Shown: positions 51,960 to 60,528 of the stretch, piece by piece | Layout of the letters: the number at the start of each line of letters is the position of its first letter | Position numbering within the stretch: position 1 is the first letter of the stretch | DNA from: an uncultured Clostridia bacterium | Lineage (GTDB): Bacteria; Bacillota; Clostridia; Christensenellales; Borkfalkiaceae | Direction: 5' to 3' | Assembly (NCBI GenBank): GCA_949286835.1 | Contig: CASEDP010000003.1 | Span: 1 to 64,000 of the forward strand | DNA length: 64,000 nt | The notes under the pieces: model-generated | The model's database searches: none | Seen by the model: the letters and a program-made list of their open reading frames with translations, nothing else | What the model was told of the DNA's origin: nothing | Translations under genes and position numbers: made by a program

Positions 51960-52084
51960 CATTGTAATAATCCTGTATCCGTAGGGAGGAGGCGCTTTAC
52001 GGCAATTGCGCGTCGGACAGGGCGTGCAAAAACAGCCTGAAACTACCGTGGCGGCAGACAGCCGCCTCTGTTTTCAAAAAAATC

Positions 52085-52098
52085 TTAACTAAGGTTAA
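52085..52098 (+). promoter_or_regulatory. Candidate iron-regulator box upstream of the feo promoter
   Basis: TTAACTAAGGTTAA, a palindrome of arms TTAAC/GTTAA around TAAG, seven bases upstream of the -35. A near-identical copy lies at 52143-52156 over the start of the transcript. Confidence 0.6.
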
Positions 52099-52105
52099 TT
52101 TTTAG

Positions 52106-52134
52106 TTGACAACGGCAACAGCGCCGAATATAAT
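52106..52134 (+). promoter_or_regulatory. Consensus promoter of the feo operon
   Basis: TTGACA (52106-52111), 17-bp spacer, TATAAT (52129-52134): perfect consensus, framed by the two boxes. Confidence 0.88.
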
Positions 52135-52142
52135 ATAATTAC

Positions 52143-52156
52143 TAAACTAAGGTTAA
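52143..52156 (+). promoter_or_regulatory. Second candidate iron-regulator box
   Basis: TAAACTAAGGTTAA, 58 bp after the first copy and 12 of 12 identical over AACTAAGGTTAA. It covers the expected transcription start, a normal place for a DtxR- or Fur-type repressor. Confidence 0.6.
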
Positions 52157-52178
52157 GATTTTATATGCGGAGTGAGAT

Positions 52179-52391
52179 ATGCCTTTGATAATGGCTCCCT
52201 GCAACAGGGAAATGGAAGTGAGAAAGATATCTGCCGAAGACAAAACTAAAAAGCATCTTATGGAGCTGGGAATAGTCGTCGGCAGCAAAATAACGCTGCT
52301 GTCGAGCGGCGAAAACGGCGTAATAGTAATGGTGAAAGAGGGAAGGCTCTGCCTTGACGGCAACCTTGCGCGCAAGATACTCGTCGCGTGA
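52179..52391 (+). CDS. feoA: FeoA domain protein, first copy
   Basis: Small SH3-like cytoplasmic protein of 70 aa that acts with FeoB in ferrous iron uptake. The pattern HLMELGIVVGSKITLLSSGENGVIVMVKEGRLCLDGNLARKILV is the normal FeoA core (LxxLGlxxGxxvxv, then G-x-x-l-D-x-x-lAxkIxV). First gene of the feo operon. Confidence 0.88.
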   Translation: MPLIMAPCNREMEVRKISAEDKTKKHLMELGIVVGSKITLLSSGENGVIVMVKEGRLCLDGNLARKILVA

Positions 52392-52462
52392 TGTTCCCGC
52401 TCTCATCTATAATCAATGCCGAATATTCTTAAATTCCGACTGATTTTTTAAAGGAGATATAT

Positions 52463-52693
52463 ATGATAAAATTGCTGAGCGATTTTGCCGTCGGCGAAGG
52501 CGGCAAAATAGTCAGGGTAAACGGCGAAGGCAGGGTAAGGCGCCGCCTGTTCGATATGGGCGTAACTCCTCTTGCCGAAGTCAGAATGCGCAAAAAGGCG
52601 CCCCTCGGCGACCCTATAGAGGTGACGATAAGGGGATATGAACTCACTCTCCGCAAGGAAGAGGCAGCGTGCGTGGAGGTGGAACTTAAATGA
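52463..52693 (+). CDS. feoA: FeoA domain protein, second copy
   Basis: A 76-aa FeoA with RRRLFDMGVTPLAEVRMRKKAPLGDPIEVTIRGYELTLRKEEAACVEVE, closer to the classic FeoA consensus than the first copy. It follows GGAG in a spacer of 71 bp and overlaps the feoB start by four bases (ATGA), which ties its translation to FeoB. Two divergent FeoA before FeoB is common in Clostridia. Confidence 0.9.
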   Translation: MIKLLSDFAVGEGGKIVRVNGEGRVRRRLFDMGVTPLAEVRMRKKAPLGDPIEVTIRGYELTLRKEEAACVEVELK

Positions 52694-54978
52694 GGACTTT
52701 CGCGCTTGCGGGCAATCCCAACTGCGGCAAGACAACGCTCTTCAACGCGCTCACGGGGTCTACGGCGCACGTCGGCAACTGGCCGGGCGTCACCGTCGAC
52801 AAGCGCGAGGGCGTGTACAAGGGTGAGAGGGAAAAGGTCGCAATAATCGACCTTCCCGGCATCTACTCGCTGTCGCCCTATACTCCCGAAGAGGTTATCT
52901 CGAGGAATTATATCCTCGACGAAAAGCCGGACGGAATAATCAACATAGTCGATGCAACCAATCTGGAGCGCAATCTCTACCTCACAACGCAGCTTCTGGA
53001 AATGGACGTACCCGTCATAATCGCGCTCAATATGATGGACGAGGTGGAAAAGGTCGGCGACAAGATAGACGTAAAGGCGCTGGAAAAGGCGGTCGGCGTG
53101 CCCGTCGTCGCCATCTCCGCGCTCAGAAAGAGCGGCATAAAGGAGCTGATGGAGCGGGCGGTTGCAATGCCTTCCGAGCGCGCGGGCACGGCGGTGTTCG
53201 GCGGCGCCCTCAAGGGCAAGATAGAGCGCGCAAGGCAGTTTTTCGAGGGACTGGGCGTCGCTTCGCCCCTCTTCCACGCCGTAAAGATGCTGGAGGCGGA
53301 CGAGATAGAGCTTGAGCACGACGGCGCAAAGGAGCTGCTCGGCGAGATTGCTGCGTCCGCCGACCTCGAGGCGGAGATTGCCGACGAGCGGTATAAATAC
53401 ATATCCGCGCACTTTTCGTCGGTCAAGTCAAAGGGCAAAAAGGACGCCCTCACAAAGTCGGACAGGATAGACAAGGTGCTCACCCACAGGGTGTTCGCGT
53501 TGCCGATATTCCTCGTCGTGCTGTTCTTCATCTTTCACCTCACGTTCTCCGAAAATCTCTTTTATCTCAACGGATTTACTGAGGGGCAGGCGTGGATGCC
53601 CACCCTTGAGGACGCGGGGCTGTATAACGCCGACGGCGAACCGCTCAATTTCGGCGTCGAGCTGCTTGCGGTCATATATGACGGCACGATTTATTCCCCC
53701 GGCGTGATACTCACAAATCTTCTCAATCTCTTCCTCGACCACATCTCAAGCGGCGTCGTCGCGCTTATGGAAAACGGCGGCGCGGCGGAATGGTCTGTAG
53801 GGCTCGTCGGCGACGGCGTGCTGGGCGGCATATTCGCAGTGCTCGGCTTCCTGCCCCAGATACTCGTGCTTTTCCTCTTCTTCTCTATACTCGAGGATAC
53901 GGGATATATGGCGAGGATAGCCTTCGTGCTGGACAGAATTTTCAGGCGCTTCGGGCTGTCGGGCAGGGCGTTTATGCCTATGATTATGGGTTTCGGTTGC
54001 TCTGTTCCCGCGGCGATAAATACAAGGACGCTCGCAGACGAAAAGGAGAGGACGGCGACGATAAGGGTCATTCCCTTCTTCTCGTGCGGGGCAAAACTTC
54101 CCATACTCACGGCGGTCGCAGGCGGCATAGTAGGCGCGTTCGGCATAGGCAATGCCGACGTCATAACCTTTTCGATGTACGTCCTCGGCATCTGTACGGC
54201 TGTTGTCTGCGTGCTCATTATGCGCAACACCAGCCTGAAGGGCGAAACGCCGCCCTTCATAATGGAGCTGCCCGCATACCATATGCCCGGGTTTAAAAAC
54301 CTTATGCTCCACCTGTGGGATAAGACAAAGCACTTCGTCAAGAAGGCGTTCACAATAATCTTTGCGTCGACGGTAATCATATGGCTGCTCTCGCACCTCA
54401 GCTGGAACTGGCATTATCTTCCCGACGAGGAGATGAACGGCTCTATGCTGGCGTCGATGGGGATGTTAATTCAGCCGCTGTTCACGCCGCTCGGTTTCGG
54501 TTCGCAGCTCGGTCAGTTCGGCTGGGTATTCGCTGTTGCGGCAATCACGGGGCTCATCGCCAAGGAAAACGTCATTGCAACCTTCACCACGCTCGCCATA
54601 TGCATTGGCGCTTATGCCGGCGCGGGAACGGAGGAGGGCGTAGAGGAGCTGGTCGGGCTCATCAACATCATCTCCGCGGATACGGGCATAGCGCAGGGGC
54701 AGCTTATCGCGGCGCTCATTGCGTTCATAGCCTTCAATATGACGACCATACCCTGCTTTGCGGCGTGTGCCACGGCAAAGGCAGAGCTTAAGCCCGGCAC
54801 TTTCAGGCGCACCGTGGCGTTCTGGCTCATCACGAGTTACATCGTCTCCTGCATCGTCTATACGGTGGGAAGCTGGTGGTGGACGCTCTTCGTCTGGCTT
54901 GTCGTCGCTGCCTGCGCGGGTGCGGCAATCGTGCTTGCCAATAAGGGCAAGCTCAGGCTGCGTGCACGCAGAAAGTAA
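52690..54978 (+). CDS. feoB: Ferrous iron transport protein B
   Basis: GTPase-coupled Fe2+ importer of 762 aa. The N-terminal G domain has G1 GNPNCGKT (8-15), G2 with Thr in PGVTVDKREG, G3 DLPG (54-57) and G4 NMMD (about 117-120), followed by a GDI-like helical part (about 170-245). The membrane part (about 265-750) holds the two gate motifs with Cys, GFGCSVPA and FSCGAKLP, and a late segment TIPCFAACATAKAE. Length is usual for the family. The operon also encodes two FeoA and a Cys-rich peptide. Confidence 0.95.
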   Translation: MRTFALAGNPNCGKTTLFNALTGSTAHVGNWPGVTVDKREGVYKGEREKVAIIDLPGIYSLSPYTPEEVISRNYILDEKPDGIINIVDATNLERNLYLTTQLLEMDVPVIIALNMMDEVEKVGDKIDVKALEKAVGVPVVAISALRKSGIKELMERAVAMPSERAGTAVFGGALKGKIERARQFFEGLGVASPLFHAVKMLEADEIELEHDGAKELLGEIAASADLEAEIADERYKYISAHFSSVKSKGKKDALTKSDRIDKVLTHRVFALPIFLVVLFFIFHLTFSENLFYLNGFTEGQAWMPTLEDAGLYNADGEPLNFGVELLAVIYDGTIYSPGVILTNLLNLFLDHISSGVVALMENGGAAEWSVGLVGDGVLGGIFAVLGFLPQILVLFLFFSILEDTGYMARIAFVLDRIFRRFGLSGRAFMPMIMGFGCSVPAAINTRTLADEKERTATIRVIPFFSCGAKLPILTAVAGGIVGAFGIGNADVITFSMYVLGICTAVVCVLIMRNTSLKGETPPFIMELPAYHMPGFKNLMLHLWDKTKHFVKKAFTIIFASTVIIWLLSHLSWNWHYLPDEEMNGSMLASMGMLIQPLFTPLGFGSQLGQFGWVFAVAAITGLIAKENVIATFTTLAICIGAYAGAGTEEGVEELVGLINIISADTGIAQGQLIAALIAFIAFNMTTIPCFAACATAKAELKPGTFRRTVAFWLITSYIVSCIVYTVGSWWWTLFVWLVVAACAGAAIVLANKGKLRLRARRK

Positions 54979-55026
54979 TAAAACGGCGGCAGGGCATATA
55001 TAAAATAATTACGGGAGGAATGAGAT

Positions 55027-55191
55027 ATGTCGCCTTTGGATATATCAATCATAGTCGTCGTGTCCGTCGCATTTGTCGCGGCGGTGGTGGCGATAATCTG
55101 GCGCAAACTGAAAAAGAAGGGCGGCTGCGACTGCGGCTGTTCGGGCTGCCCGCACTCTTCGACCTGTTGCGGCGGAAACAAGAAAAAATAA
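55027..55191 (+). CDS. FeoB-associated Cys-rich membrane peptide
   Basis: A 54-aa protein. One TM helix (about 6-25) is followed by a basic stretch (RKLKKK) and a Cys cluster CDCGCSGCPHSSTCC, ending in NKKK. This is the layout of the FeoB-associated Cys-rich family (PF12669) found after feoB in Firmicutes. A GGGAGG site lies eight bases before ATG 55027. It lies 48 bp after feoB and is probably in the same operon; it may bind iron or help FeoB. Confidence 0.8.
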   Translation: MSPLDISIIVVVSVAFVAAVVAIIWRKLKKKGGCDCGCSGCPHSSTCCGGNKKK

Positions 55192-55221
55192 CTGCACACA
55201 CACAACACTCCACATATTGCG

Positions 55222-55254
55222 GACGGGGCGGCGCCGAAAGGTGCCGCCCCGTTC
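55222..55254 (+). terminator. GC-rich hairpin after the feo operon
   Basis: Stem ACGGGGCGGCGCC/GTGCCGCCCCGT with loop GAAAG. Only a short T-rich stretch follows (GTTCCATTTG), so the call is moderate. Confidence 0.55.
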
Positions 55255-55342
55255 CATTTGCGCCGTATTATCCGCCGTTACTTTCATATATGCGCAAAAA
55301 TATGACATATTTGCGTATAAATGTAAAATTATATGCATATGC

Positions 55343-55371
55343 TTGCAAAAATGCGCGGTTATGTGTATAAT
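55343..55371 (+). promoter_or_regulatory. Promoter of the aminotransferase gene
   Basis: TTGCAA (55343-55348), 17-bp spacer, TATAAT (55366-55371). Confidence 0.75.
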
Positions 55372-55402
55372 TAAATGGTAATAATACAAAGGAGTGTTAT
55401 TT

Positions 55403-56605
55403 ATGATTAAGTTGTCTAAGAAAATTTCCGAAATTTCACCCTCGATGACCCTCGCCATCTCCGCAAAGGCGAACGAGATGAAGGCTAACGGCGAAAAGGT
55501 CATCTCTTTCGGCGTCGGCGAACCTGACTTCAATACTCCCGAACACATCATAAATGCGGCAAAGGACGCGCTGGACAAGGGCTATACAAAGTACGTTGCC
55601 GCGGCCGGTCTGCCCGCGCTCAAGAAGGCGATAGCAAAGAAGTTCAAGGAGGAGAACGGTCTCGACTATGACCCCTCTCAGATAGTTGTCTGCAACGGCG
55701 GCAAGCACGCAATCTACAATGCGCTGTACGCCGTACTCGAAGAGGGCGACGAGGTGCTCATACCCAAGCCCTACTGGCTGACCTATCCCGAAGTAGTTAT
55801 GTGCTGCGGCGGCGTGCCCGTCTATATCTATGCGACGCCCCGCCACGGCTATAAGGTGACTGCGGCTCAGATAGAGGCGATGATAACCCCCCGCACCAAG
55901 ATGCTCATTCTCAACAGCCCCTGCAACCCCACGGGTGCCGTTTATACCGAAGATGAGATAAGGGCAATAGCCGAAGTCTGCATAAAGCACAATATAGTCG
56001 TGCTCTCCGACGAGATGTACGAAAAACTCATCTACGGCGGCGAAACGCACTTCTCAATCGCGGCGGTATCGCCCGAGATGAAGGAGCTCACAATAATCGT
56101 CAACGGCGTCTCCAAGTCATATGCGATGACCGGCTGGAGGTTGGGCTTCGTCGCAGCTCCCAAGCACGTCGCAAAGGCAATCGGCTCTTTCCAGAGCCAC
56201 ACGACATCAAACGTCAACACTATGACGCAGTATGCGGCAATCGCCGCCTACGAAGGTGACCAGAAGCCTATGGAGGATATGGTAAAGGCGTTCGGCGAGA
56301 GAAGGAAGAAGATGCTCGAAGTGCTCGACGGAATGAAGTCCCTGGGGCTAGATTACGTCAAGCCTGACGGCGCGTTCTATGTTATGCTCCTCTGCTACAA
56401 TCTCTACGGCAAGAGCTACGAAGGCGTAAAGATAAACGGCAGTATGGACTTCTGCGATATGCTCATCTCGCACGAAAAGGTGGCGGCAACGCCCGGCATC
56501 TGCTTCGGCGACGACGACGGCATAAGGCTTTCCTATGCGCTCTCTATGGAGGATATGCTCGAGGGCTTAAGAAGGATAGGCAATTTTGTCTCCAAGCTGA
56601 AGTAA
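55403..56605 (+). CDS. Class I pyridoxal-phosphate aminotransferase (aspartate aminotransferase type)
   Basis: A 400-aa PLP enzyme. The PLP lysine is Lys238 in SKSYAMTGWRLG; NSPCNPTG, SDEMYEKLIY and the final DGIRLSYA carry the other cofactor and substrate residues (the last Arg binds the carboxylate). It best fits the AspB/Ib group of aspartate aminotransferases. ATG 55403 has AAGGAG eight bases upstream. Monocistronic with its own promoter; probably moves amino groups between aspartate and 2-oxoglutarate. Confidence 0.88.
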   Translation: MIKLSKKISEISPSMTLAISAKANEMKANGEKVISFGVGEPDFNTPEHIINAAKDALDKGYTKYVAAAGLPALKKAIAKKFKEENGLDYDPSQIVVCNGGKHAIYNALYAVLEEGDEVLIPKPYWLTYPEVVMCCGGVPVYIYATPRHGYKVTAAQIEAMITPRTKMLILNSPCNPTGAVYTEDEIRAIAEVCIKHNIVVLSDEMYEKLIYGGETHFSIAAVSPEMKELTIIVNGVSKSYAMTGWRLGFVAAPKHVAKAIGSFQSHTTSNVNTMTQYAAIAAYEGDQKPMEDMVKAFGERRKKMLEVLDGMKSLGLDYVKPDGAFYVMLLCYNLYGKSYEGVKINGSMDFCDMLISHEKVAATPGICFGDDDGIRLSYALSMEDMLEGLRRIGNFVSKLK

Positions 56606-56669
56606 TGTAAAAACTGCGCGGAGTAATATTAAAAAAATAAAAAAATAGCAAGAAATTTTTGAAAAACTA

Positions 56670-56697
56670 TTGAATTTCCGCCCATTTATGATAGAAT
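56670..56697 (+). promoter_or_regulatory. Promoter of the P-loop protein gene
   Basis: TTGAAT (56670-56675), 16-bp spacer, TAGAAT (56692-56697). Confidence 0.6.
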
Positions 56698-56735
56698 AGG
56701 AGAAAAGTAGTTGAAACTATCAGGAGGTTCAATAA

Positions 56736-57143
56736 ATGATCAAAATTATCTACGGTCCCAAAGGTACAGGTAAGACAAAGCAGATTATTCAGGCGGCAAA
56801 CGCCAACATTGCAACGGCAAAGGGTTTAAGCGTATTCATTACCGATACCGACCGTTATATGCACGACGTCGTAAGAGATGTTCGCTTTATAAATGTCACG
56901 CATTACAATGTCGCGGGTGAGGAAGCTCTCTGCGGGTTCATAAAGGGCGTTATCGCAGGCAACTACGATATCGACAACGTATATGTCGACGGCATAGCAA
57001 GGATTGCAGGCAAGAACTTAAGCGAGCTTGCAGGCACTTTCTATATGCTTGAAAAGGTCTCTAACGAGAGCAATCTGGTAATAACCATTACCTGTAGCTG
57101 TGCAAAGGAAGACCTGCCCGAATTCGTGGCAAAATATTGCTGA
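56736..57143 (+). CDS. Small P-loop NTPase-like protein
   Basis: A 135-aa protein with a clear Walker A, GPKGTGKT (7-14), right after the first strand (MIKIIY). A possible Walker B/strand (NVYVDGIARIAG, about 89-100) follows, and a last strand NLVITITCSCA (about 112-122). The RecA-like core is reduced; no partner domain, signature or arginine finger is visible. AGGAGG lies before the start. Alone in its unit, 82 bp before threonine synthase. A conserved protein of unknown function, possibly nucleotide-sensing. Confidence 0.65.
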   Translation: MIKIIYGPKGTGKTKQIIQAANANIATAKGLSVFITDTDRYMHDVVRDVRFINVTHYNVAGEEALCGFIKGVIAGNYDIDNVYVDGIARIAGKNLSELAGTFYMLEKVSNESNLVITITCSCAKEDLPEFVAKYC

Positions 57144-57166
57144 AAAAAGGCAAACTGAACTTCTGC

Positions 57167-57206
57167 GGCGACGCCCCTCATTCTGCGGTGTCGCCGTATA
57201 TTTTTA
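57167..57206 (+). terminator. Hairpin between the P-loop gene and thrC
   Basis: Arms GGCGAC and GTCGCC with an inner GCCCC/GGTG part, then GTATATTTTT. It may end the P-loop transcript or attenuate thrC. Confidence 0.5.
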
Positions 57207-57225
57207 ATCAGGAGAAAGAAATAAG

Positions 57226-58713
57226 ATGTATTTTATAAGCACAAGGGGCGGGGAAAAGGTTACGGGCGCCCGTGCAATAGTCAAGGGCTTATCGGATAAC
57301 GGCGGGCTTTTCGTTCCCGAAACCTTTCCCGAAGTTTCAAGGGAAGAGCTGGAGGCGATGCTCTCGATGAGCTATCCGGAGCGTGCAGCCAAAGTTCTTC
57401 ATAAATATCTGGACGACTATGAAGAGGACGGGCTTCTAGCCGCGTGCGAGGCGGCATATGCCAAGTTCGAGGGCAACGACCCCTGTCCTCTCGTGAAAAT
57501 CAAGGACGGAATGTACATTCTCGAACTCTTCCACGGTCCCACGTGCGCTTTTAAGGATATGGCGCTCACCGTGCTGCCCTATCTTCTGAGGAAGGGCTGC
57601 GACATCTGCGGCGTAAAGGAAGAGATACTCGTCCTCGTCGCCACTTCCGGCGATACGGGCAAAGCCGCGCTCGAAGGGTTTAAGGATGCGGACGGCATAA
57701 AGATAATGGTGTTCTATCCCGACGACGGCGTCTCCTCTATGCAGAAATTGCAGATGTGCACGCAGGAAGGCGGCAACGTCAACGTCGTCGCGGTAAAGGG
57801 CAACTTCGACGACTGCCAGACGGCGGTCAAGAACATATTCAACAGTGCAGAATACGCAAAGATTTTAAGGGAGAAGAACGTCCTTTTATCCTCGGCGAAT
57901 TCCATAAATTTCGGCAGGCTTGCGCCCCAGATAGCATACTACTTCTCGGCATATCTCGACCTCGTTTCCTCCGAGCAGATTGAAATGGGGGAGGAGATTG
58001 ACTTCTGCGTGCCTACGGGTAATTTCGGCAACATACTTGCGGCATATTACGCTAAACGTATGGGGCTGCCCGTGAGGAGGCTGCACTGCGCGTCCAATAT
58101 GAATAACGTACTCACCGACTTCCTCTCCAAGGGCGAATACGACGTCCACAGGGAATTCTACAAGACGACTTCGCCCTCAATGGACATTCTCGTCTCCTCA
58201 AATCTCGAAAGACTGCTGTTCGAGGTGTCCGGCAGGGACGCAAAGGTCACGTCGGAGAGAATGAAGGAGCTCAGGGAAAAGGGCGTGTACAGAATTTCCG
58301 CAAAGGAGCAGTCGGACATAAACACTATATTCGACGGCGGATTTGCCGACGAGGACGAGATGGTGGAGACCATATACGACCTCTTCTGCGATACGGGCTA
58401 TACGATGGATACCCACACGGGCTGCGCAATGAAGGTCGCAAACGACTGGAAGTATAAGAATAAAAAGGACGTCACCGAAATGGTCGTAGTCTCCACGGCA
58501 AGCCCCTACAAGTTCCCCCAGGACGTTCTGTACGCCGTCACGGGCAACGACGTAAGGGATAGCTTCAAGGGCATCAAGCGCCTGCACGCCGCAACCGCAA
58601 TGGCGGTGCCCAAGTCGCTTTCCACGCTCCGCGATAAGCCCGTCCGCTTCAAGACCTCCGTGCACAAGGAAAAGATGTTCGACGAGGTGTTGAAGTTCGT
58701 CGAGGGCAAATAA
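57226..58713 (+). CDS. thrC: Threonine synthase
   Basis: PLP enzyme of 495 aa that turns O-phosphohomoserine into threonine. The N-terminal YFISTRGGEKVTGARAIVKGLSDNGGLFVP is typical of the long (type 2) form. The PLP lysine is Lys110 in GPTCAFKDMAL; ATSGDTGKAALEGF and PTGNFGNILAAYYAKRMGLP bind phosphate and cofactor. AGGAG precedes the start. thrA and thrB are not in the window; the gene has only the P-loop gene upstream. Confidence 0.93.
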   Translation: MYFISTRGGEKVTGARAIVKGLSDNGGLFVPETFPEVSREELEAMLSMSYPERAAKVLHKYLDDYEEDGLLAACEAAYAKFEGNDPCPLVKIKDGMYILELFHGPTCAFKDMALTVLPYLLRKGCDICGVKEEILVLVATSGDTGKAALEGFKDADGIKIMVFYPDDGVSSMQKLQMCTQEGGNVNVVAVKGNFDDCQTAVKNIFNSAEYAKILREKNVLLSSANSINFGRLAPQIAYYFSAYLDLVSSEQIEMGEEIDFCVPTGNFGNILAAYYAKRMGLPVRRLHCASNMNNVLTDFLSKGEYDVHREFYKTTSPSMDILVSSNLERLLFEVSGRDAKVTSERMKELREKGVYRISAKEQSDINTIFDGGFADEDEMVETIYDLFCDTGYTMDTHTGCAMKVANDWKYKNKKDVTEMVVVSTASPYKFPQDVLYAVTGNDVRDSFKGIKRLHAATAMAVPKSLSTLRDKPVRFKTSVHKEKMFDEVLKFVEGK

Positions 58714-58858
58714 TCAGGTCTTAGACAGATAATTGAAATATTTCGGGCGGGGCATTTAAATTGTGCCCCGCCCATATGAATTAAGCCGCATATAATTGAA
58801 CCGCCGCCTGCTGAATTTGCGGGCGGCGGCATTCCTTCAGAGTATATATCGCCAAGTT

Positions 58859-59350
58859 TTATCGGCTTTTCTTCATTACATAGTTTTTGAGGTCAACGCC
58901 CTGCCTTGTCACGGTCTGCGGGGTTATGACTTGATAGCCGCGCTTTTCAAAGAAGGGTCTTGCCGTAATCGAGGCGTGGGTTGTTATTTCTCCGCCGCTG
59001 TGCGCTTCGAGCAAGTCGCAAATGGCGGAGGCAACGCCCTGCCGCTGAAAGTCTGCGTGTACGTACAGCCTGTCAAGATAACCGGTGTCGTCTATGTCGC
59101 CGAAGCCGACAATCGTCCCGCCCTTTACAGCAACGAGGGAGTAATGATTATTCAGCGTTCGGAGCCACTTCTCGCGGTCGGGGCAATGTATCCAGGCGGC
59201 GATTTGGGCTGCACGGTAGTCGGCGGAGTTTATGCGCGCAACGGTGTCCGCAAACAGCGCAATAATCTCGTCCGTGTCGGCAGCTTCGAACGGGCGTATG
59301 ATGAAGCCTGATTTTATGTCTGTCAATGTCGGTCGTGTTGTCCTGTCCAT
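58859..59350 (-). CDS. GNAT family N-acetyltransferase (YafP-like)
   Basis: A 163-aa acetyltransferase: IIRPFEAADTDEIIALFADTVARINSADY at the start, then VGFGDIDDTGYLDRLYVHADFQRQGVASAICDLLE with the acetyl-CoA loop QRQGVA, and ASITARPFFEKRGYQVI at the end. The N-terminal RINSADYRAAQIAAW segment is typical of YafP-like enzymes. Good promoter and AGAGG site. Substrate unknown. A GC-rich inverted repeat at 58801-58831 is its likely terminator. Confidence 0.85.
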   Translation of the reverse strand: MDRTTRPTLTDIKSGFIIRPFEAADTDEIIALFADTVARINSADYRAAQIAAWIHCPDREKWLRTLNNHYSLVAVKGGTIVGFGDIDDTGYLDRLYVHADFQRQGVASAICDLLEAHSGGEITTHASITARPFFEKRGYQVITPQTVTRQGVDLKNYVMKKSR

Positions 59351-59361
59351 AATACCTCTAA

Positions 59362-59390
59362 ATTATATATAACGCGTTGTCGTCCGTCAA
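59362..59390 (-). promoter_or_regulatory. Promoter of the YafP-like gene
   Basis: Minus strand TTGACG (59385-59390), 17-bp spacer, TATAAT (59362-59367). Confidence 0.8.
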
Positions 59391-59473
59391 GGTTGCAGCA
59401 GTATTTAATTGTGTAATCTTTGTGTCGAAAGGCGTTAAATTGAGTGACGCGCATAAGTTTGACCATAAAAGCT

Positions 59474-59502
59474 TTGCCTTTTTGACTTGACTGTGGTAAA
59501 AT
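59474..59502 (+). promoter_or_regulatory. Promoter of trpS and the downstream genes
   Basis: TTGCCT (59474-59479), 17-bp spacer, TAAAAT (59497-59502). The leader is about 15 nt, so no T-box precedes trpS. Confidence 0.6.
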
Positions 59503-59523
59503 AACTCTATACAGAGGGAGATT

Positions 59524-60525
59524 ATGGAATTTACCGGAAAGAAATTATATTCGGCTGTACAGCCGACCAATAACCTCACGATAGGCAACTATCTGGGCGC
59601 AATCAAGCAGTGGGTGGGGCTTCAGGAGGAATATGACTGCACGTTTGCAATAGCAAATATGCACGCCATCACCGTCCGTCAGGAGCCTGCAAATCTCCGC
59701 AAAAAGACGCTGGAACTGCTTGCGCTGTACATTGCCTGCGGCGTCGACCCCGAAAAGTGCACGCTCTATCTCCAGTCGCACGTTCCCTGCCACGCAGAGC
59801 TGGCGTGGGTGCTCAATACATTCACGTATGTCGGCGAAATGGAGAGAATGACGCAGTTCAAGGATAAGAGCGCCAAACACGCCGATAATATAAATATGGG
59901 GCTTATGGACTACCCCGTGCTTATGGCGGCGGACATACTCCTGTATCAGGCGGACGTCGTACCCGTCGGGCTCGACCAGCGCCAACACTTGGAGATAACG
60001 AGGGATATCGCCATTCGCTTCAACAATATATATTCCCCCACGTTCACCGTGCCCGAGGGACTGTATATGAAGGTGGGCGCAAAGATTGCCGACCTCTCCG
60101 ACCCCTCTAAGAAGATGAGCAAGTCTGCGGAAAACCCCAACGGCTCCATCTTCCTCACAGACGACAGGGATACTGTGCTGCGAAAGTTCAAACGCGCCGT
60201 CACGGACAGCGGAAACGAGGTGAGGTTCGACCCCGAAAACAAGCCCGGGGTAAGCAACCTGCTCTCCATATATTCGGTGTTTTCCGACAAGAGCATTGCA
60301 GAGGCGGAGGCAGACTTTGCCGGCAAGGGCTATGGCGATTTCAAACTCGCCGTGGGGGAGGCGGTTGCCGACAAGCTCGCGCCCATACAGGCGGAGCAGG
60401 CAAGGTTGCTTTCCGACAAGGCATATTTGGACAACGTGCTTGCAAGCGGCGCCGAAAAGGCATACCGCACGGCTAAAAAGACGCTTGCAAAGGTGTATAA
60501 GAAGATAGGATTTTACCAACTTTAA
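59524..60525 (+). CDS. trpS: Tryptophan-tRNA ligase
   Basis: Class Ic synthetase of 333 aa. The HIGH-equivalent is in QPTNNLTIGNYLGAI, the signature KMSKS is in SKKMSKSAENPNGSI and the tryptophan-site segment is MDYPVLMAADILLYQADVVPVGLDQRQHLE. Length is normal. The first gene of an apparent run of five close genes (trpS, DUF5685, J-domain protein, membrane protein, RlmD-type enzyme). Confidence 0.95.
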   Translation: MEFTGKKLYSAVQPTNNLTIGNYLGAIKQWVGLQEEYDCTFAIANMHAITVRQEPANLRKKTLELLALYIACGVDPEKCTLYLQSHVPCHAELAWVLNTFTYVGEMERMTQFKDKSAKHADNINMGLMDYPVLMAADILLYQADVVPVGLDQRQHLEITRDIAIRFNNIYSPTFTVPEGLYMKVGAKIADLSDPSKKMSKSAENPNGSIFLTDDRDTVLRKFKRAVTDSGNEVRFDPENKPGVSNLLSIYSVFSDKSIAEAEADFAGKGYGDFKLAVGEAVADKLAPIQAEQARLLSDKAYLDNVLASGAEKAYRTAKKTLAKVYKKIGFYQL

Positions 60526-60528
60526 TCT

